A stretch of DNA of 35,431 nucleotides from Phycisphaerae bacterium (lineage in GTDB: Bacteria > Planctomycetota > Phycisphaerae > Phycisphaerales > SM1A02): NCBI GenBank assembly GCA_002722935.1, contig PBMX01000021.1, forward strand, positions 1-35,431, in the 5' to 3' direction. Shown here in pieces: positions 1-8,596 of the stretch. Within the stretch, counting starts at the first letter, position 1. Every line of letters begins with the position of its first letter. A program made the position numbers and the translations under genes. The notes beneath the pieces were generated by a model. That model searched no databases and was not told where the DNA came from. It was given only the letters and a program-made list of their open reading frames with translations.

Positions 1-431
1 GGACCGACCACGAAGTCCACTCCTGCCTGCCTCGCGGAAGCGTCTTCCAGCAGGGTCGAGACAACGACCCACCTGCCGGGCAGAAGCGTCACATCACCCA
101 TGGAAACCCCCCTGGTGCCGCCGAGCCGATAGGTCAAAGGAAATGAACGTTCCCGCATCGGCAGCGTCGTCCCGGTCGCTGGATTGAGAAACTCGATCTG
201 CACCCCGTCGTCCAGGACCGGCGTCGTGCCGTTCGTCGACTCGATGCAGACAAGCCAGGTCCCCTGGGCAAGGACATTGATGTCGGTTTCTCCAGGCACC
301 GTCACGGGCCTGAAGTCGATCTGGCGGATTGACGCAATGAGCGCACCGGCTGCAACGGCGGCTGCAAGAACGATCAGGATTCCCACGAGCATGTACCAGG
401 TGCGTGATGGCGTGAGCCGCGTGCTTCCCAT
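1..431 (-). CDS. Membrane-anchored hypothetical protein, C-terminus cut by window edge
   Basis: The visible part is 143 codons read leftwards from an ATG at 431-429 and is open to the edge. After a short basic N-terminus (MGSTRLTPSR) comes one hydrophobic helix, roughly residues 13-35, then a soluble, beta-looking segment with residues such as GTWLVCIES and LLPGRWVVVST. This predicts a type II anchored protein with its bulk outside the membrane. The start codon shares one base with the stop codon of the upstream phosphoesterase gene (TGATG), which indicates translational coupling and one transcript with ribF and the phosphoesterase. I do not recognise the family, and no catalytic motif is visible. 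The reading frame is well supported; the function is unknown. Confidence 0.7.
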   Translation of the reverse strand, partial: MGSTRLTPSRTWYMLVGILIVLAAAVAAGALIASIRQIDFRPVTVPGETDINVLAQGTWLVCIESTNGTTPVLDDGVQIEFLNPATGTTLPMRERSFPLTYRLGGTRGVSMGDVTLLPGRWVVVSTLLEDASARQAGVDFVVG

Positions 432-1432
432 CACGCCCCGGCCACTGCAGCCAGCGCATCAACCAGTTTCTCGCGTGCAGCAGGTATGGCCTCGTTGACC
501 CGGGCACCACTGGCCCGGACGTGTCCGCCTCCACCAAGTTGCACCGCGAGAGCGCTGACATCGATGGTCATCGCATCCTCCGCTGGCGGCTTGGAGCGGA
601 GGCTGATCTTCGTGGCCCCGTCCTCCTCGGCGTAGAGCAGGAAGGAGGCCCGAACGGCCTTGATCGACAGGGGCTGGTTGACAAGGCCCTCGACCTCGAC
701 GCGGTGGGCGCCCGTTTCGCTGAAATCATCACTCGTCAACTGCATGACTGCGCAGGTACCGTCGAAGAGCAGTTCCATAGAGCCAAGCGCCCGTGCAAGA
801 AGTCCCATCTTCCCGGGCGTGCCTTCCTCCTCGAGCAGCCTGTACATCCTGTCGCGGTCGACACCTGCGGTGATGAGTCGGGACGCCATGGCGAATGCAG
901 CGGCATCGGCGTTGGAATGCCTGAACCAACCGGTGTCCGTGGCCAGTCCCGTGAAGAGCGCCTCCCCGACACCGTCCCCATCAAGACCCATGCCCAGTTC
1001 ATCGAGCAGTCGCAGCACCATCATGGTGGCGGATGCGCACGATGTGTCGATGATTCGATCGGGGGCGATGTCGTTTCCTACGGGATGGTGGTCCATGCCG
1101 ACGATCCGATCCCGGCGCGCCTTCAGCCAGTCTGACAAGGGACCGACCTGAACCCAGGCGCCGGTGTCCACCAGGATGACCAGGTCGGGATCGCCTGCTG
1201 GATCGGACTCGGAGTCGACGAAGGGAGTCTCCCCCGCCAGGGTCCTGAGTGTCGGTGACACCGGGCCCACGAGATGGATATCGACGTTCTGCGGGAGCGC
1301 CCTTGCAAGCGCAAGGCAGGAGCCCATGGCATCTCCATCAGGCTTGCGATGCGTGACGACCAGGATCGAGCCTGCCGTCCGTACTCGTTGGGCCAGGGCC
1401 TCCCAGGTTGTCGTCGTCTCGTAGGTGTCCAT
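431..1432 (-). CDS. nrnA: DHH-family phosphoesterase, NrnA-like oligoribonuclease/pAp phosphatase
   Basis: This 333-residue protein has the full DHH/DHHA1 layout. Motif I is THRKPDGDAMGS at residues 27-38, with His28, Asp32 and Asp34 as Mn ligands. A VDTGAW motif lies at 88-93, the DHH triplet at 114-116, and a further Asp in ATDTGW near 166. The C-terminal DHHA1 substrate motif GGGGHVRASGA spans about 300-310. The length matches NrnA, which degrades 2-5 nt RNAs and dephosphorylates 3'-phosphoadenosine 5'-phosphate in the cytoplasm; which activity dominates cannot be read from sequence. The gene lies 45 bp downstream of ribF and overlaps the next gene by one base. In many bacteria this family sits near ribF in the infB-rbfA-truB region, which agrees with the call. 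No clear Shine-Dalgarno is seen before the ATG. Confidence 0.88.
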   Translation of the reverse strand: MDTYETTTTWEALAQRVRTAGSILVVTHRKPDGDAMGSCLALARALPQNVDIHLVGPVSPTLRTLAGETPFVDSESDPAGDPDLVILVDTGAWVQVGPLSDWLKARRDRIVGMDHHPVGNDIAPDRIIDTSCASATMMVLRLLDELGMGLDGDGVGEALFTGLATDTGWFRHSNADAAAFAMASRLITAGVDRDRMYRLLEEEGTPGKMGLLARALGSMELLFDGTCAVMQLTSDDFSETGAHRVEVEGLVNQPLSIKAVRASFLLYAEEDGATKISLRSKPPAEDAMTIDVSALAVQLGGGGHVRASGARVNEAIPAAREKLVDALAAVAGA

Positions 1433-1477
1433 ATGCAGACTGTACCGTGGAAGGCGATGCTCATGAGCCGCCGGGGG

Positions 1478-2386
1478 TCATGGCATCACGACCGCGCGTC
1501 GCACGGCTTCAAGATCATGGTTCATCTGTTCGACCAGTTCCTCGGTTGAATCGAAGGCGACCTGGTCCCTGATCCGAAGATCGAAGCGGACCTCGATGTC
1601 CCAGCCGTAGTCGTCGAGCGGAGCCTCGTGGTCCAGCAGGTGCACTTCACAGAGGCGATCGACCGTCTCGAACGTGGGTTTTTCACCGACACTGATCGCC
1701 GCAAGCCGCTGCTCGCCGCCGGGCAGGACGGCCGACCCGGCGTAGACCCCGTCTCCGGGAAGGATCATGTCCCCGTGATCGATGTTCGCCGTCGGCATGG
1801 AGAGGGTTCGACCACGTTTGTCTCCCTCGATAACGCGGCCTTGCAGTGCCCATGAACGTCCAAGCAGTGCAGTGGCATCATCGATCCTTCCTTCCTCGAG
1901 AAACGAACGGATCAAGCGGCTGCCGACGACGACATCCTCACCTCCTGGAAGCGGTGCGCTGACCGGTTCGACGATGACGGTTTCGAACCCGGAGTCGCTC
2001 CCCACTTCCCTGAGCAGCGTGACATCACCGGCCCGGTCACTGCCGAAGCGGAAATCGGGCCCTTCGACGAGCACGCGCGGCTGGAAAGCCTCGACGAACC
2101 ATTCGATGAACTCGCGTGGTGACTGGCCAAGTCGCTCCGGCGAAGGTTCCATCTCGACCACGCGATCACATCCAGCCGACTCCAGCAGGCGAGTGCGACT
2201 GGACGCGGTCGTCAGTCGCCGCAGGGGAGTCGAGGGATCGAGAACCGTCACTGGATGGGGTTCGAAGGTCAATGCGACCACCTGGCCGCCTTCCCCGGCA
2301 TGGCTCCTGGCCTCCTGGACCAGAGACTGGTGCCCGAGATGAACCCCGTCGAAATTTCCAATAAGGAGTGCGGTGATGCCTCGCAT
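1478..2386 (-). CDS. ribF: Bifunctional riboflavin kinase / FAD synthetase RibF
   Basis: This 302-residue enzyme phosphorylates riboflavin to FMN and adenylylates FMN to FAD. The N-terminal nucleotidyltransferase domain opens almost at once with GNFDGVHLGH at residues 10-19, the HxGH-type ATP site. The C-terminal flavokinase domain shows GDKRGRTLSMPTANI around residue 190-205, the rGRxLxxPTAN signature, followed by GDGVYAG. The length is typical for RibF, with a slightly shorter N-terminus than the E. coli protein. It is the first gene of a leftward operon with the DHH phosphoesterase. Its start faces the glutamate dehydrogenase gene across a ~90-bp divergent promoter region. Confidence 0.95.
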   Translation of the reverse strand: MRGITALLIGNFDGVHLGHQSLVQEARSHAGEGGQVVALTFEPHPVTVLDPSTPLRRLTTASSRTRLLESAGCDRVVEMEPSPERLGQSPREFIEWFVEAFQPRVLVEGPDFRFGSDRAGDVTLLREVGSDSGFETVIVEPVSAPLPGGEDVVVGSRLIRSFLEEGRIDDATALLGRSWALQGRVIEGDKRGRTLSMPTANIDHGDMILPGDGVYAGSAVLPGGEQRLAAISVGEKPTFETVDRLCEVHLLDHEAPLDDYGWDIEVRFDLRIRDQVAFDSTEELVEQMNHDLEAVRRAVVMP

Positions 2387-2476
2387 TGATCCAAAAATAC
2401 GCGTTCCACTTCAAGAAGCCAAGTTCCGCGGCCTCAACCCTTGATTCGCGCTCCCCGCCTCGGTATTCATACCCCG

Positions 2477-5446
2477 ATGCAGGGAACTCCAGAGCCATCT
2501 ACATCCCAGCGACCGACCGATCCGGGACCGATCATCGACCAGGTCACCGAGAGCCTCCGGTCCATGGCCAACGAGGTCATCCCATGGTTCATCGAGCAGA
2601 TGCCGACCATGTACTTCCAGGACACCGATCCGGAAACGCAGTTGGCGCACATGCGGGCCATCACGGCCGCCAAGGCCTCGGGTCGACCCCTCGAACTGAC
2701 CCTCCGAAGCGAGGATGGAACCGAGTGGACCTCCATGAGGCCGCTGGACTACCCGGGCGTCCTCGCTGAACTGGTGGCCGAACTTCCAAACGACCAGCCG
2801 CTTCGTGCCGCGAAGATCCACACGGCCCGCGACGGGAATCTCGTCATCGACACGTTCGAGTTCGGGCAGATGCCCGACTTCGATCCCTCGGACGAGGAGC
2901 AGGCACGCAAACTGGAAAGCACCATCGAGTACGCCAAGGTGCATCTGCCCGAGTGGAAGAGCGAGGAAGTCCGGGACTACTTCCACAGGTGCAACGCCGA
3001 CTACGTGCTGACGCTCACCCCCCTTCGAATGTGCAATCACTGGAAACTCTGCTGCGCGGTATCGGGCACGGACGGAACGGATGCCTCGATCGAGAAGGAA
3101 GCGGCCGATCCAAACCACAGCAGGATCGTCGTGGCCGTCAGCAACAGTTCACGCCGATCGATGCTCGAGCGGATCGCACGACTCCTGAGTCGAGCCTCCA
3201 TCAACATCCACCGCGCCTACCTCGACACCATCTCCGACGGCCACAATGGTGCGATCAGTCTCCTGGGATTCGTTGTCGAAGGTGAAGACGGGCACGCGAT
3301 CGATCCAGACGGGGAACTCTGGAAACAGGTTCGCCGAGATCTGCTGCGCATCAAGTGGGTCGATGAGCGATGCATCCAGATCGACCATACGCATCCCCAA
3401 CTCGACCTGGTTCACTCCGAACTGATCGTGGCACTGGGCGATCTCGTCCACCAGATTCTCACGAAGCGAAACGCGTACGCCTTCACGAGCGACCGGATCC
3501 GCACGATGTACGAGGCGAACATCGACATCGCCTCGGACGTCTGTGATCTGCTCCTGCAGCGATTCAATCCAGAGGACCCCCTCGAAGACAAGGCCTTCTG
3601 GACGAGTGCGCGACGATTGCAGAAGCGGATCGAGACCGGGGTCGACCTCGAGGATGCTCGAACCGTGCTCGGTTGCATGGTCGAAGCGGTGATGTCTGTC
3701 CTGAAGACCAATCTCTACCTCGATGACCGCTATGCACTGTCCCTGCGTCTGGACCCGAGGCTCCTTGAATGTGATTCCCGCCCCGACCGACCCTACGGCG
3801 TGTTCTACGTGCACGGGCGCGGCTTCAACGGGTTCCACGTCCGATTCAGGGACATCGCCCGTGGTGGCGTGCGGGTGATCCTCCCCCGCGGCGAGGCCGA
3901 GCATGCAAGCGAGGTCGAACGACTCTACGACGAGGCCTATGGCCTTGCCGCCGCCCAGCAGTTGAAGAACAAGGACATTCCCGAAGGCGGGTCGAAGGCC
4001 GCCGTTCTCGTGCATCCCACGAGCCGGACCCGGCGTTCCGTCAAGGCCTTCATTGATTCCCTCCTCGACCTGATTACCCTCGACCCGGCCACCAGGAAAC
4101 TCATCGTCGATCGCCTCGGGCAGGACGAACTGCTGTACCTGGGACCGGATGAGAACGTCACCCCGGAACTCATCGAGTGGATCGTCGATCGCGCCGAGTA
4201 CCGTGGGTACAGCATGCCCACCGCCCTGATGAGTTCCAAGGCCGGCGCGGGAATCAACCACAAGGATTACGGCGTCACGAGCGAAGGCGTCTGCGTCTTC
4301 CTGGAGGTCGGTCTCTCGACACTTGGCATCGACCCGAGGAAATCCCCCTTCAGCGTGAAGATGACCGGTGGTCCCGACGGTGACGTCGGAGGCAATGCGA
4401 TCAAGATCCTGATTCGCGAATACGGTGACAACGTACGCATCGTCGGCATCGCCGACGGCAGCGGCAGTGCCGAGTGCTCCGAGGGCCTCGACCACGATGA
4501 ACTGCTCAGGCTCGTCGACGAGTCACGTCCGATCGCCGAGTTCGATGAACAGCGCCTCGGCGCCTCCGGCAGTGTTTCGAGCATCGAGGATGCCGATGGA
4601 GTGCGGCTTCGAAACACCCTGCACAATCGACTCGTCGCGGACGCCTTCCTGCCCTGCGGAGGACGACCCAACACCATTCATGAAGGCAACTGGTCCGACT
4701 TCCTGCTTGAAGACGGACGACCCAGCAGCCTGCTCGTCGTAGAGGGAGCCAACCTGTTCCTCACGCCCGAGGCCCGGGATGCACTGCATGAAGCCGGGTG
4801 CCTCATCTTCAAGGACAGCTCCGCCAACAAGTGCGGGGTGATCTGCTCGAGTTTCGAGATCATCGCCAGCATGCTCCTGACCACGGAGGAGTTCCTCGCC
4901 ATCAAGGCCCAGTTCGTGGAAGAGGTGCTCGTGAAGCTGCGCCACCTCGCGCGGCAGGAAGCCGAACTGCTGACACGCATCTACGTCCAGCAGCGAACCC
5001 TTCCCATGCCCCACCTCTGCAGGAAGATCAGCGAAGTCATGATCCGGACCGCCGATGCCATCGAGGCGTCACTCGACGACCTTCCCCAGGAAGACATGGA
5101 TCGCCTTTCCGGGCTCATCGACGACCACCTGCCTCCGATCCTCGTGGAGACGGCCGGTGAACGCCTCATGTCCGCGACCCCGGCCTCCTACCTCAGGTGG
5201 ATCATGGCCAAGTCCCTCGCTGCACACATGGTCTACAGGGAGGGGTATTCCTCGCTCGAGTCGATTCCGGATGACAACATCGCCTCGCTGGCCCTCGACT
5301 ATCTTCGCCTTGAACAGGATCGCATCTCCCTCGCAACCGAGGTCGAATCGACCTCGGCGGAACACCGGGATCGAATCGCGGCCATACTTCGCCAGGCGGG
5401 AATTCTCTCCTCCATGGGCCGGGCCTCTTCGGATGAGTCCCCCTGA
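2477..5446 (+). CDS. NAD-dependent glutamate dehydrogenase, ~110 kDa type
   Basis: This enzyme oxidatively deaminates glutamate to 2-oxoglutarate and ammonium with NAD. The ATG at 2477 gives 989 residues; an in-frame TTG at 2441 would add 12 and looks less likely. The N-terminal part contains an ACT-like segment near residues 215-250 (SRRSMLERIARLLSRA), as expected for large regulated GDHs. The catalytic part has the glutamate-binding lysine region KDIPEGGSKAAVLVHP around 498-515. The nucleotide-binding motif GGPDGDVGGN lies near 631-640, a form typical of the ~115 kDa class rather than the 50 or 180 kDa classes. A helical C-terminal domain follows. The gene is divergent from ribF and followed 83 bp later by a lipoprotein gene. 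The family call is firm; allosteric behaviour is not visible. Confidence 0.9.
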   Translation: MQGTPEPSTSQRPTDPGPIIDQVTESLRSMANEVIPWFIEQMPTMYFQDTDPETQLAHMRAITAAKASGRPLELTLRSEDGTEWTSMRPLDYPGVLAELVAELPNDQPLRAAKIHTARDGNLVIDTFEFGQMPDFDPSDEEQARKLESTIEYAKVHLPEWKSEEVRDYFHRCNADYVLTLTPLRMCNHWKLCCAVSGTDGTDASIEKEAADPNHSRIVVAVSNSSRRSMLERIARLLSRASINIHRAYLDTISDGHNGAISLLGFVVEGEDGHAIDPDGELWKQVRRDLLRIKWVDERCIQIDHTHPQLDLVHSELIVALGDLVHQILTKRNAYAFTSDRIRTMYEANIDIASDVCDLLLQRFNPEDPLEDKAFWTSARRLQKRIETGVDLEDARTVLGCMVEAVMSVLKTNLYLDDRYALSLRLDPRLLECDSRPDRPYGVFYVHGRGFNGFHVRFRDIARGGVRVILPRGEAEHASEVERLYDEAYGLAAAQQLKNKDIPEGGSKAAVLVHPTSRTRRSVKAFIDSLLDLITLDPATRKLIVDRLGQDELLYLGPDENVTPELIEWIVDRAEYRGYSMPTALMSSKAGAGINHKDYGVTSEGVCVFLEVGLSTLGIDPRKSPFSVKMTGGPDGDVGGNAIKILIREYGDNVRIVGIADGSGSAECSEGLDHDELLRLVDESRPIAEFDEQRLGASGSVSSIEDADGVRLRNTLHNRLVADAFLPCGGRPNTIHEGNWSDFLLEDGRPSSLLVVEGANLFLTPEARDALHEAGCLIFKDSSANKCGVICSSFEIIASMLLTTEEFLAIKAQFVEEVLVKLRHLARQEAELLTRIYVQQRTLPMPHLCRKISEVMIRTADAIEASLDDLPQEDMDRLSGLIDDHLPPILVETAGERLMSATPASYLRWIMAKSLAAHMVYREGYSSLESIPDDNIASLALDYLRLEQDRISLATEVESTSAEHRDRIAAILRQAGILSSMGRASSDESP

Positions 5447-5529
5447 GGCGGACTCGCCGGCTGACAGCTCCAGCGGCCCCGAGGTGATACACTGTGAGGC
5501 CCGACCGGGAAACCAGAAGGACCTTCATC

Positions 5530-7476
5530 ATGCAACGGAATCGCCTTTCGACTCGACGGACATACGCACTGCTTCTTGCAGGCACGACCCTGCTGATGGG
5601 TTGTGAACACGAGGCCTCGCTGGACCAGGCGAGAGCCGCGGCCGAGGCTCACCAGGCCGAGGGACTCGTGGCTGAAGCAGGGAATGACGCCGAGCAGTTG
5701 AAGAAGGCGATCAACCGCATTCGCGGCATCCGCGGTGGAACGAAGATCCAGCAGGCCAACCGCGACCTCCTCCTGGCCTCGACCCAGATCAGGCTCGGCC
5801 AGGTCCAGGTCGATGCGTTCAACTCGATGGAGTTGTCACTTCGCAACGAGATCGGTCACATCAGCAGCCTCGTCGATCTCATGGAGTCGCTGCAGGTCTT
5901 CATCGATCAGCGGGATGTATCGCTCGATCAACTCGGAAGCGGCGACCTGCAGGATCAACGCACCCAGTTGGAAATGAAACGGGCTTCGCTCCAGCGTCAA
6001 CTCAACGACATGCAGGCCCCGGTCAATGCGATGGACGAGGAAATCGCCAGCCAGACCGCTCGCATCAGCGACCTTCGACGTGCGGCTGAAGCACTCCGTG
6101 AGGAACAGGCCCAACTGGGCATCCTCGATGGGTTCGATGCATTCCGTCGATCCGTCGACGTCGACAACGAGGCCGACATCCTGGCCATCGAGGTCGCGCA
6201 GGCTCAAGTCCTCCGTGACCTTGAAACCCAGCCCCTCATCGACCATGCCACGCTGGCTTCCGATCAGACACAGGAACACATCGTCGAGATCTCGGCCGCC
6301 CACGGAACCCTCGAAGCCCTTGTGGATTCCTATTCCTCCCAATCCAGCTCGGCCCGATCGCTGCTGAACAGGATGAATGACGAGGTCAATGCCGCGATGC
6401 AGTCGCTGAACCAGCAGGACAGCGGCGTGTTGACGGAATCCTATGTCGCCGCGCGAGCCACGCTGGACAAGGCGGCCGGTGATGCGCGATCCGGATCAAG
6501 GGGAATCGACAAGGCCGGCAAGAATGCCGCCTCCTTCCTCCAGAGCCAGGCCCACATGCTTGCATTCCAGGTCGATGGAAGCCGCCTCCGGGGACTGATG
6601 GAACGACAAGGACTTCTTGGTCGCCTTTCCAGCAGCAGGGTGGTGAACAACCGCGACTCCTACGCCATGCAACTGAAGAAGGTGGAGAGCACCATCTCGG
6701 AGGTCGGCGCCGGTGCCAAGGCTGCCGGTGAAGCAGCCATCCAGGCCCTTGGAAATGTCCGCGGCGGTGAGGTCGACCAGATCCGAAGCCAGATCGAGGC
6801 GACGATGAACCTGATGGGCATGGCCAGCGAGATGGAGCAGGCTGAAACCCGCCCGGAAACTCCGGCGCAGGCACCGGCACCCTCCAGCCCCGCCCCCGCT
6901 CCGGCGGCGACCGGACCGTCCTACGACACCCCGCAGGCTCTTGTCGAATACCTCAACGGCATGATCGAGTCTCGAGAGTCACTGAAGCAGAAACTCCAGG
7001 CCATCCACGCCGTCTCCCATGCGACTACCACTGAAGCCAGGGATGGAAACAGGCTCCAGGTCGAGTTCCTCGATGCCTTCCAGGGACTCTGGGATGCCGC
7101 GCAGACCAAGTTCGGGCAGGCATCCTCCCCGACACTGGGCATGATCAAGACACAGATCGACAGCAGCATCTCCAAGATGCACCTTGACAGCCTCAAGGTC
7201 ACCTCCGATACGACCGCCGAGATCACCGTCGACCAGCCAATGGGTCCCCCCATCACCCAGTACATGGTGAAGACTGATCATGGGTGGATGATCAACGAGG
7301 ACGAGAACTATGCTCGTACCCCTGCACTGAAAGAGGGCATGAAGCAACTCCCGGCGATGATCGCCGCCTTCAAGAACGTCACCAAGCAGATCCAGGACGG
7401 AACGATTTCCAACTCGATGGGAATCGACATGGCCATCGGCCAGGCTCTGGGTGGCGGAGCACCGGGCGGTCCGTGA
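5530..7476 (+). CDS. Coiled-coil lipoprotein of unknown function
   Basis: The ATG at 5530 is preceded by AGAAGG nine bases upstream and gives 648 residues. The N-terminus is a lipoprotein signal: basic MQRNRLSTRRTY, a hydrophobic stretch, then a lipobox (LLMG) ending at Cys near residue 25. The mature protein is mostly heptad-rich alpha helix, with long Gln/Glu/Ala/Leu runs to about residue 440 (for example QRQLNDMQAPVNAMDEE). A Pro/Ala linker (APAPSSPAPAPAA) separates this from a compact C-terminal domain of about 180 residues with alternating strands (LKVTSDTTAEITVD and YMVKTDHGWMI), which resembles a small NTF2-like fold. It is probably an envelope-anchored structural or trafficking protein. 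It converges with queG with one base between the stop codons. I do not recognise a named family. Confidence 0.8.
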   Translation: MQRNRLSTRRTYALLLAGTTLLMGCEHEASLDQARAAAEAHQAEGLVAEAGNDAEQLKKAINRIRGIRGGTKIQQANRDLLLASTQIRLGQVQVDAFNSMELSLRNEIGHISSLVDLMESLQVFIDQRDVSLDQLGSGDLQDQRTQLEMKRASLQRQLNDMQAPVNAMDEEIASQTARISDLRRAAEALREEQAQLGILDGFDAFRRSVDVDNEADILAIEVAQAQVLRDLETQPLIDHATLASDQTQEHIVEISAAHGTLEALVDSYSSQSSSARSLLNRMNDEVNAAMQSLNQQDSGVLTESYVAARATLDKAAGDARSGSRGIDKAGKNAASFLQSQAHMLAFQVDGSRLRGLMERQGLLGRLSSSRVVNNRDSYAMQLKKVESTISEVGAGAKAAGEAAIQALGNVRGGEVDQIRSQIEATMNLMGMASEMEQAETRPETPAQAPAPSSPAPAPAATGPSYDTPQALVEYLNGMIESRESLKQKLQAIHAVSHATTTEARDGNRLQVEFLDAFQGLWDAAQTKFGQASSPTLGMIKTQIDSSISKMHLDSLKVTSDTTAEITVDQPMGPPITQYMVKTDHGWMINEDENYARTPALKEGMKQLPAMIAAFKNVTKQIQDGTISNSMGIDMAIGQALGGGAPGGP

Positions 7477-7477
7477 A

Positions 7478-8596
7478 TCAACCCTGTCGATCGGCAAGCA
7501 CATCCACCGCTGTGGAACGGACCAGGTCCGCCTCCCCCTCGTCGGACGCGATCGATTCGATCTTCGAGACGAGATTCGCCCCGACGTCACCTTGACTTGA
7601 TGCATTCCCGGCCGCGATGACGGCGTTGCGCCGCATCATCTCGAGGTTCGCCCTTTTCATGGCTGATGATGTGAATGCCTCGCTGCGTTCCGCCGGCCCC
7701 CACTCCATGACGGTTGCCAGGTCGAAGGCGGATGCATCGGGTGTTCGACCCTCGACGTCCGCGGTCGGCGGATTCGCGTAGGCCTGGTGAACCTGGATCG
7801 CCTGGTTCCGTGTCGTCATGGCATTGTGAGGGCAGACCTCCTGGCAGACATCGCAGCCGAAGAGCCAGTCGCCCACGTCGGCATGGAGACCGGGGTCGAC
7901 CATGCCACGACGCTCGATGGTCATCTCGCTTATGCAGCGGCCTGCATCGATCGACCATGGTTCGATCGCATCCGTCGGGCATGCATCGATGCACCGGGTG
8001 CACGTACCGCATGGATCATCCTTCGGAAGGTCCGGTGCGCGCGTGGGCTGCAAGGGCAGCGAGGTCACGATCGCTCCCAGGAGAATCCAGCTCCCCGTGC
8101 CGGGAGCGATCAGCAGCGTGTGCTTCCCGATGCTGCCCAGCCCAGCCGATTCGGCCAGTTCCCGCTCGTGGATCGGTGCCGAATCCACGCAGGCGCGGAA
8201 CACGTGATCCGGTTCCTTCGATGCAAGTGCATCGCATACCGCATGGAGACGTCGTTTCATGACGACGTGGTAGTCTCGACCTCGCGCGTATCGCGCGACG
8301 CGGCCGAAGCCGGCGGGGACATCATCCTTCTCGCCGAGCGAATAGCGGTCGGCCACGCAGATGACGGAGCGTGCTCCATCGATGATTCTCCGTACATCCT
8401 TCCGGATCTCGACGTGCCGCTCCATCCAGGCCATGGATCCGTGCCGACCATCGGCGAACCATGCATCCTGCTCTGAAGCACGACCACTCGCTTCCGCCGC
8501 CGCTACGCCGGCGAGAACGAATCCCTGCTCATGACACAGTTCGAGAACCCAGTCCGCCGGGACCGTCGGTGTCATTGTCTCATCAGAGCGGGACAT
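7478..8596 (-). CDS. queG: Epoxyqueuosine reductase QueG
   Basis: QueG performs the last step of queuosine synthesis in tRNA, reducing epoxyqueuosine with cobalamin and two 4Fe-4S clusters. The ATG at 8596 (372 residues) has GGAAGG five bases upstream; an ATG at 8575 is the alternative. The substrate-site motif DSAPIHERELAESAGLGSIGK is present. Cluster motif 1 is CGTCTRCIDACP (CxxCxxCxxxCP) and cluster motif 2 is CDVCQEVCP. A C-terminal helical, HEAT-like segment follows (MMRRNAVIAAGNA). The length matches the family. The gene starts 14 bp inside the end of the helicase gene, so the two are probably co-transcribed and coupled. Confidence 0.94.
   Translation of the reverse strand: MSRSDETMTPTVPADWVLELCHEQGFVLAGVAAAEASGRASEQDAWFADGRHGSMAWMERHVEIRKDVRRIIDGARSVICVADRYSLGEKDDVPAGFGRVARYARGRDYHVVMKRRLHAVCDALASKEPDHVFRACVDSAPIHERELAESAGLGSIGKHTLLIAPGTGSWILLGAIVTSLPLQPTRAPDLPKDDPCGTCTRCIDACPTDAIEPWSIDAGRCISEMTIERRGMVDPGLHADVGDWLFGCDVCQEVCPHNAMTTRNQAIQVHQAYANPPTADVEGRTPDASAFDLATVMEWGPAERSEAFTSSAMKRANLEMMRRNAVIAAGNASSQGDVGANLVSKIESIASDEGEADLVRSTAVDVLADRQG

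Noticed and set aside
3149-4495. 448-codon minus-strand frame opposite the glutamate dehydrogenase
   Set aside because: It is a shadow of a conserved plus-strand gene in GC-rich DNA, with no family motifs.
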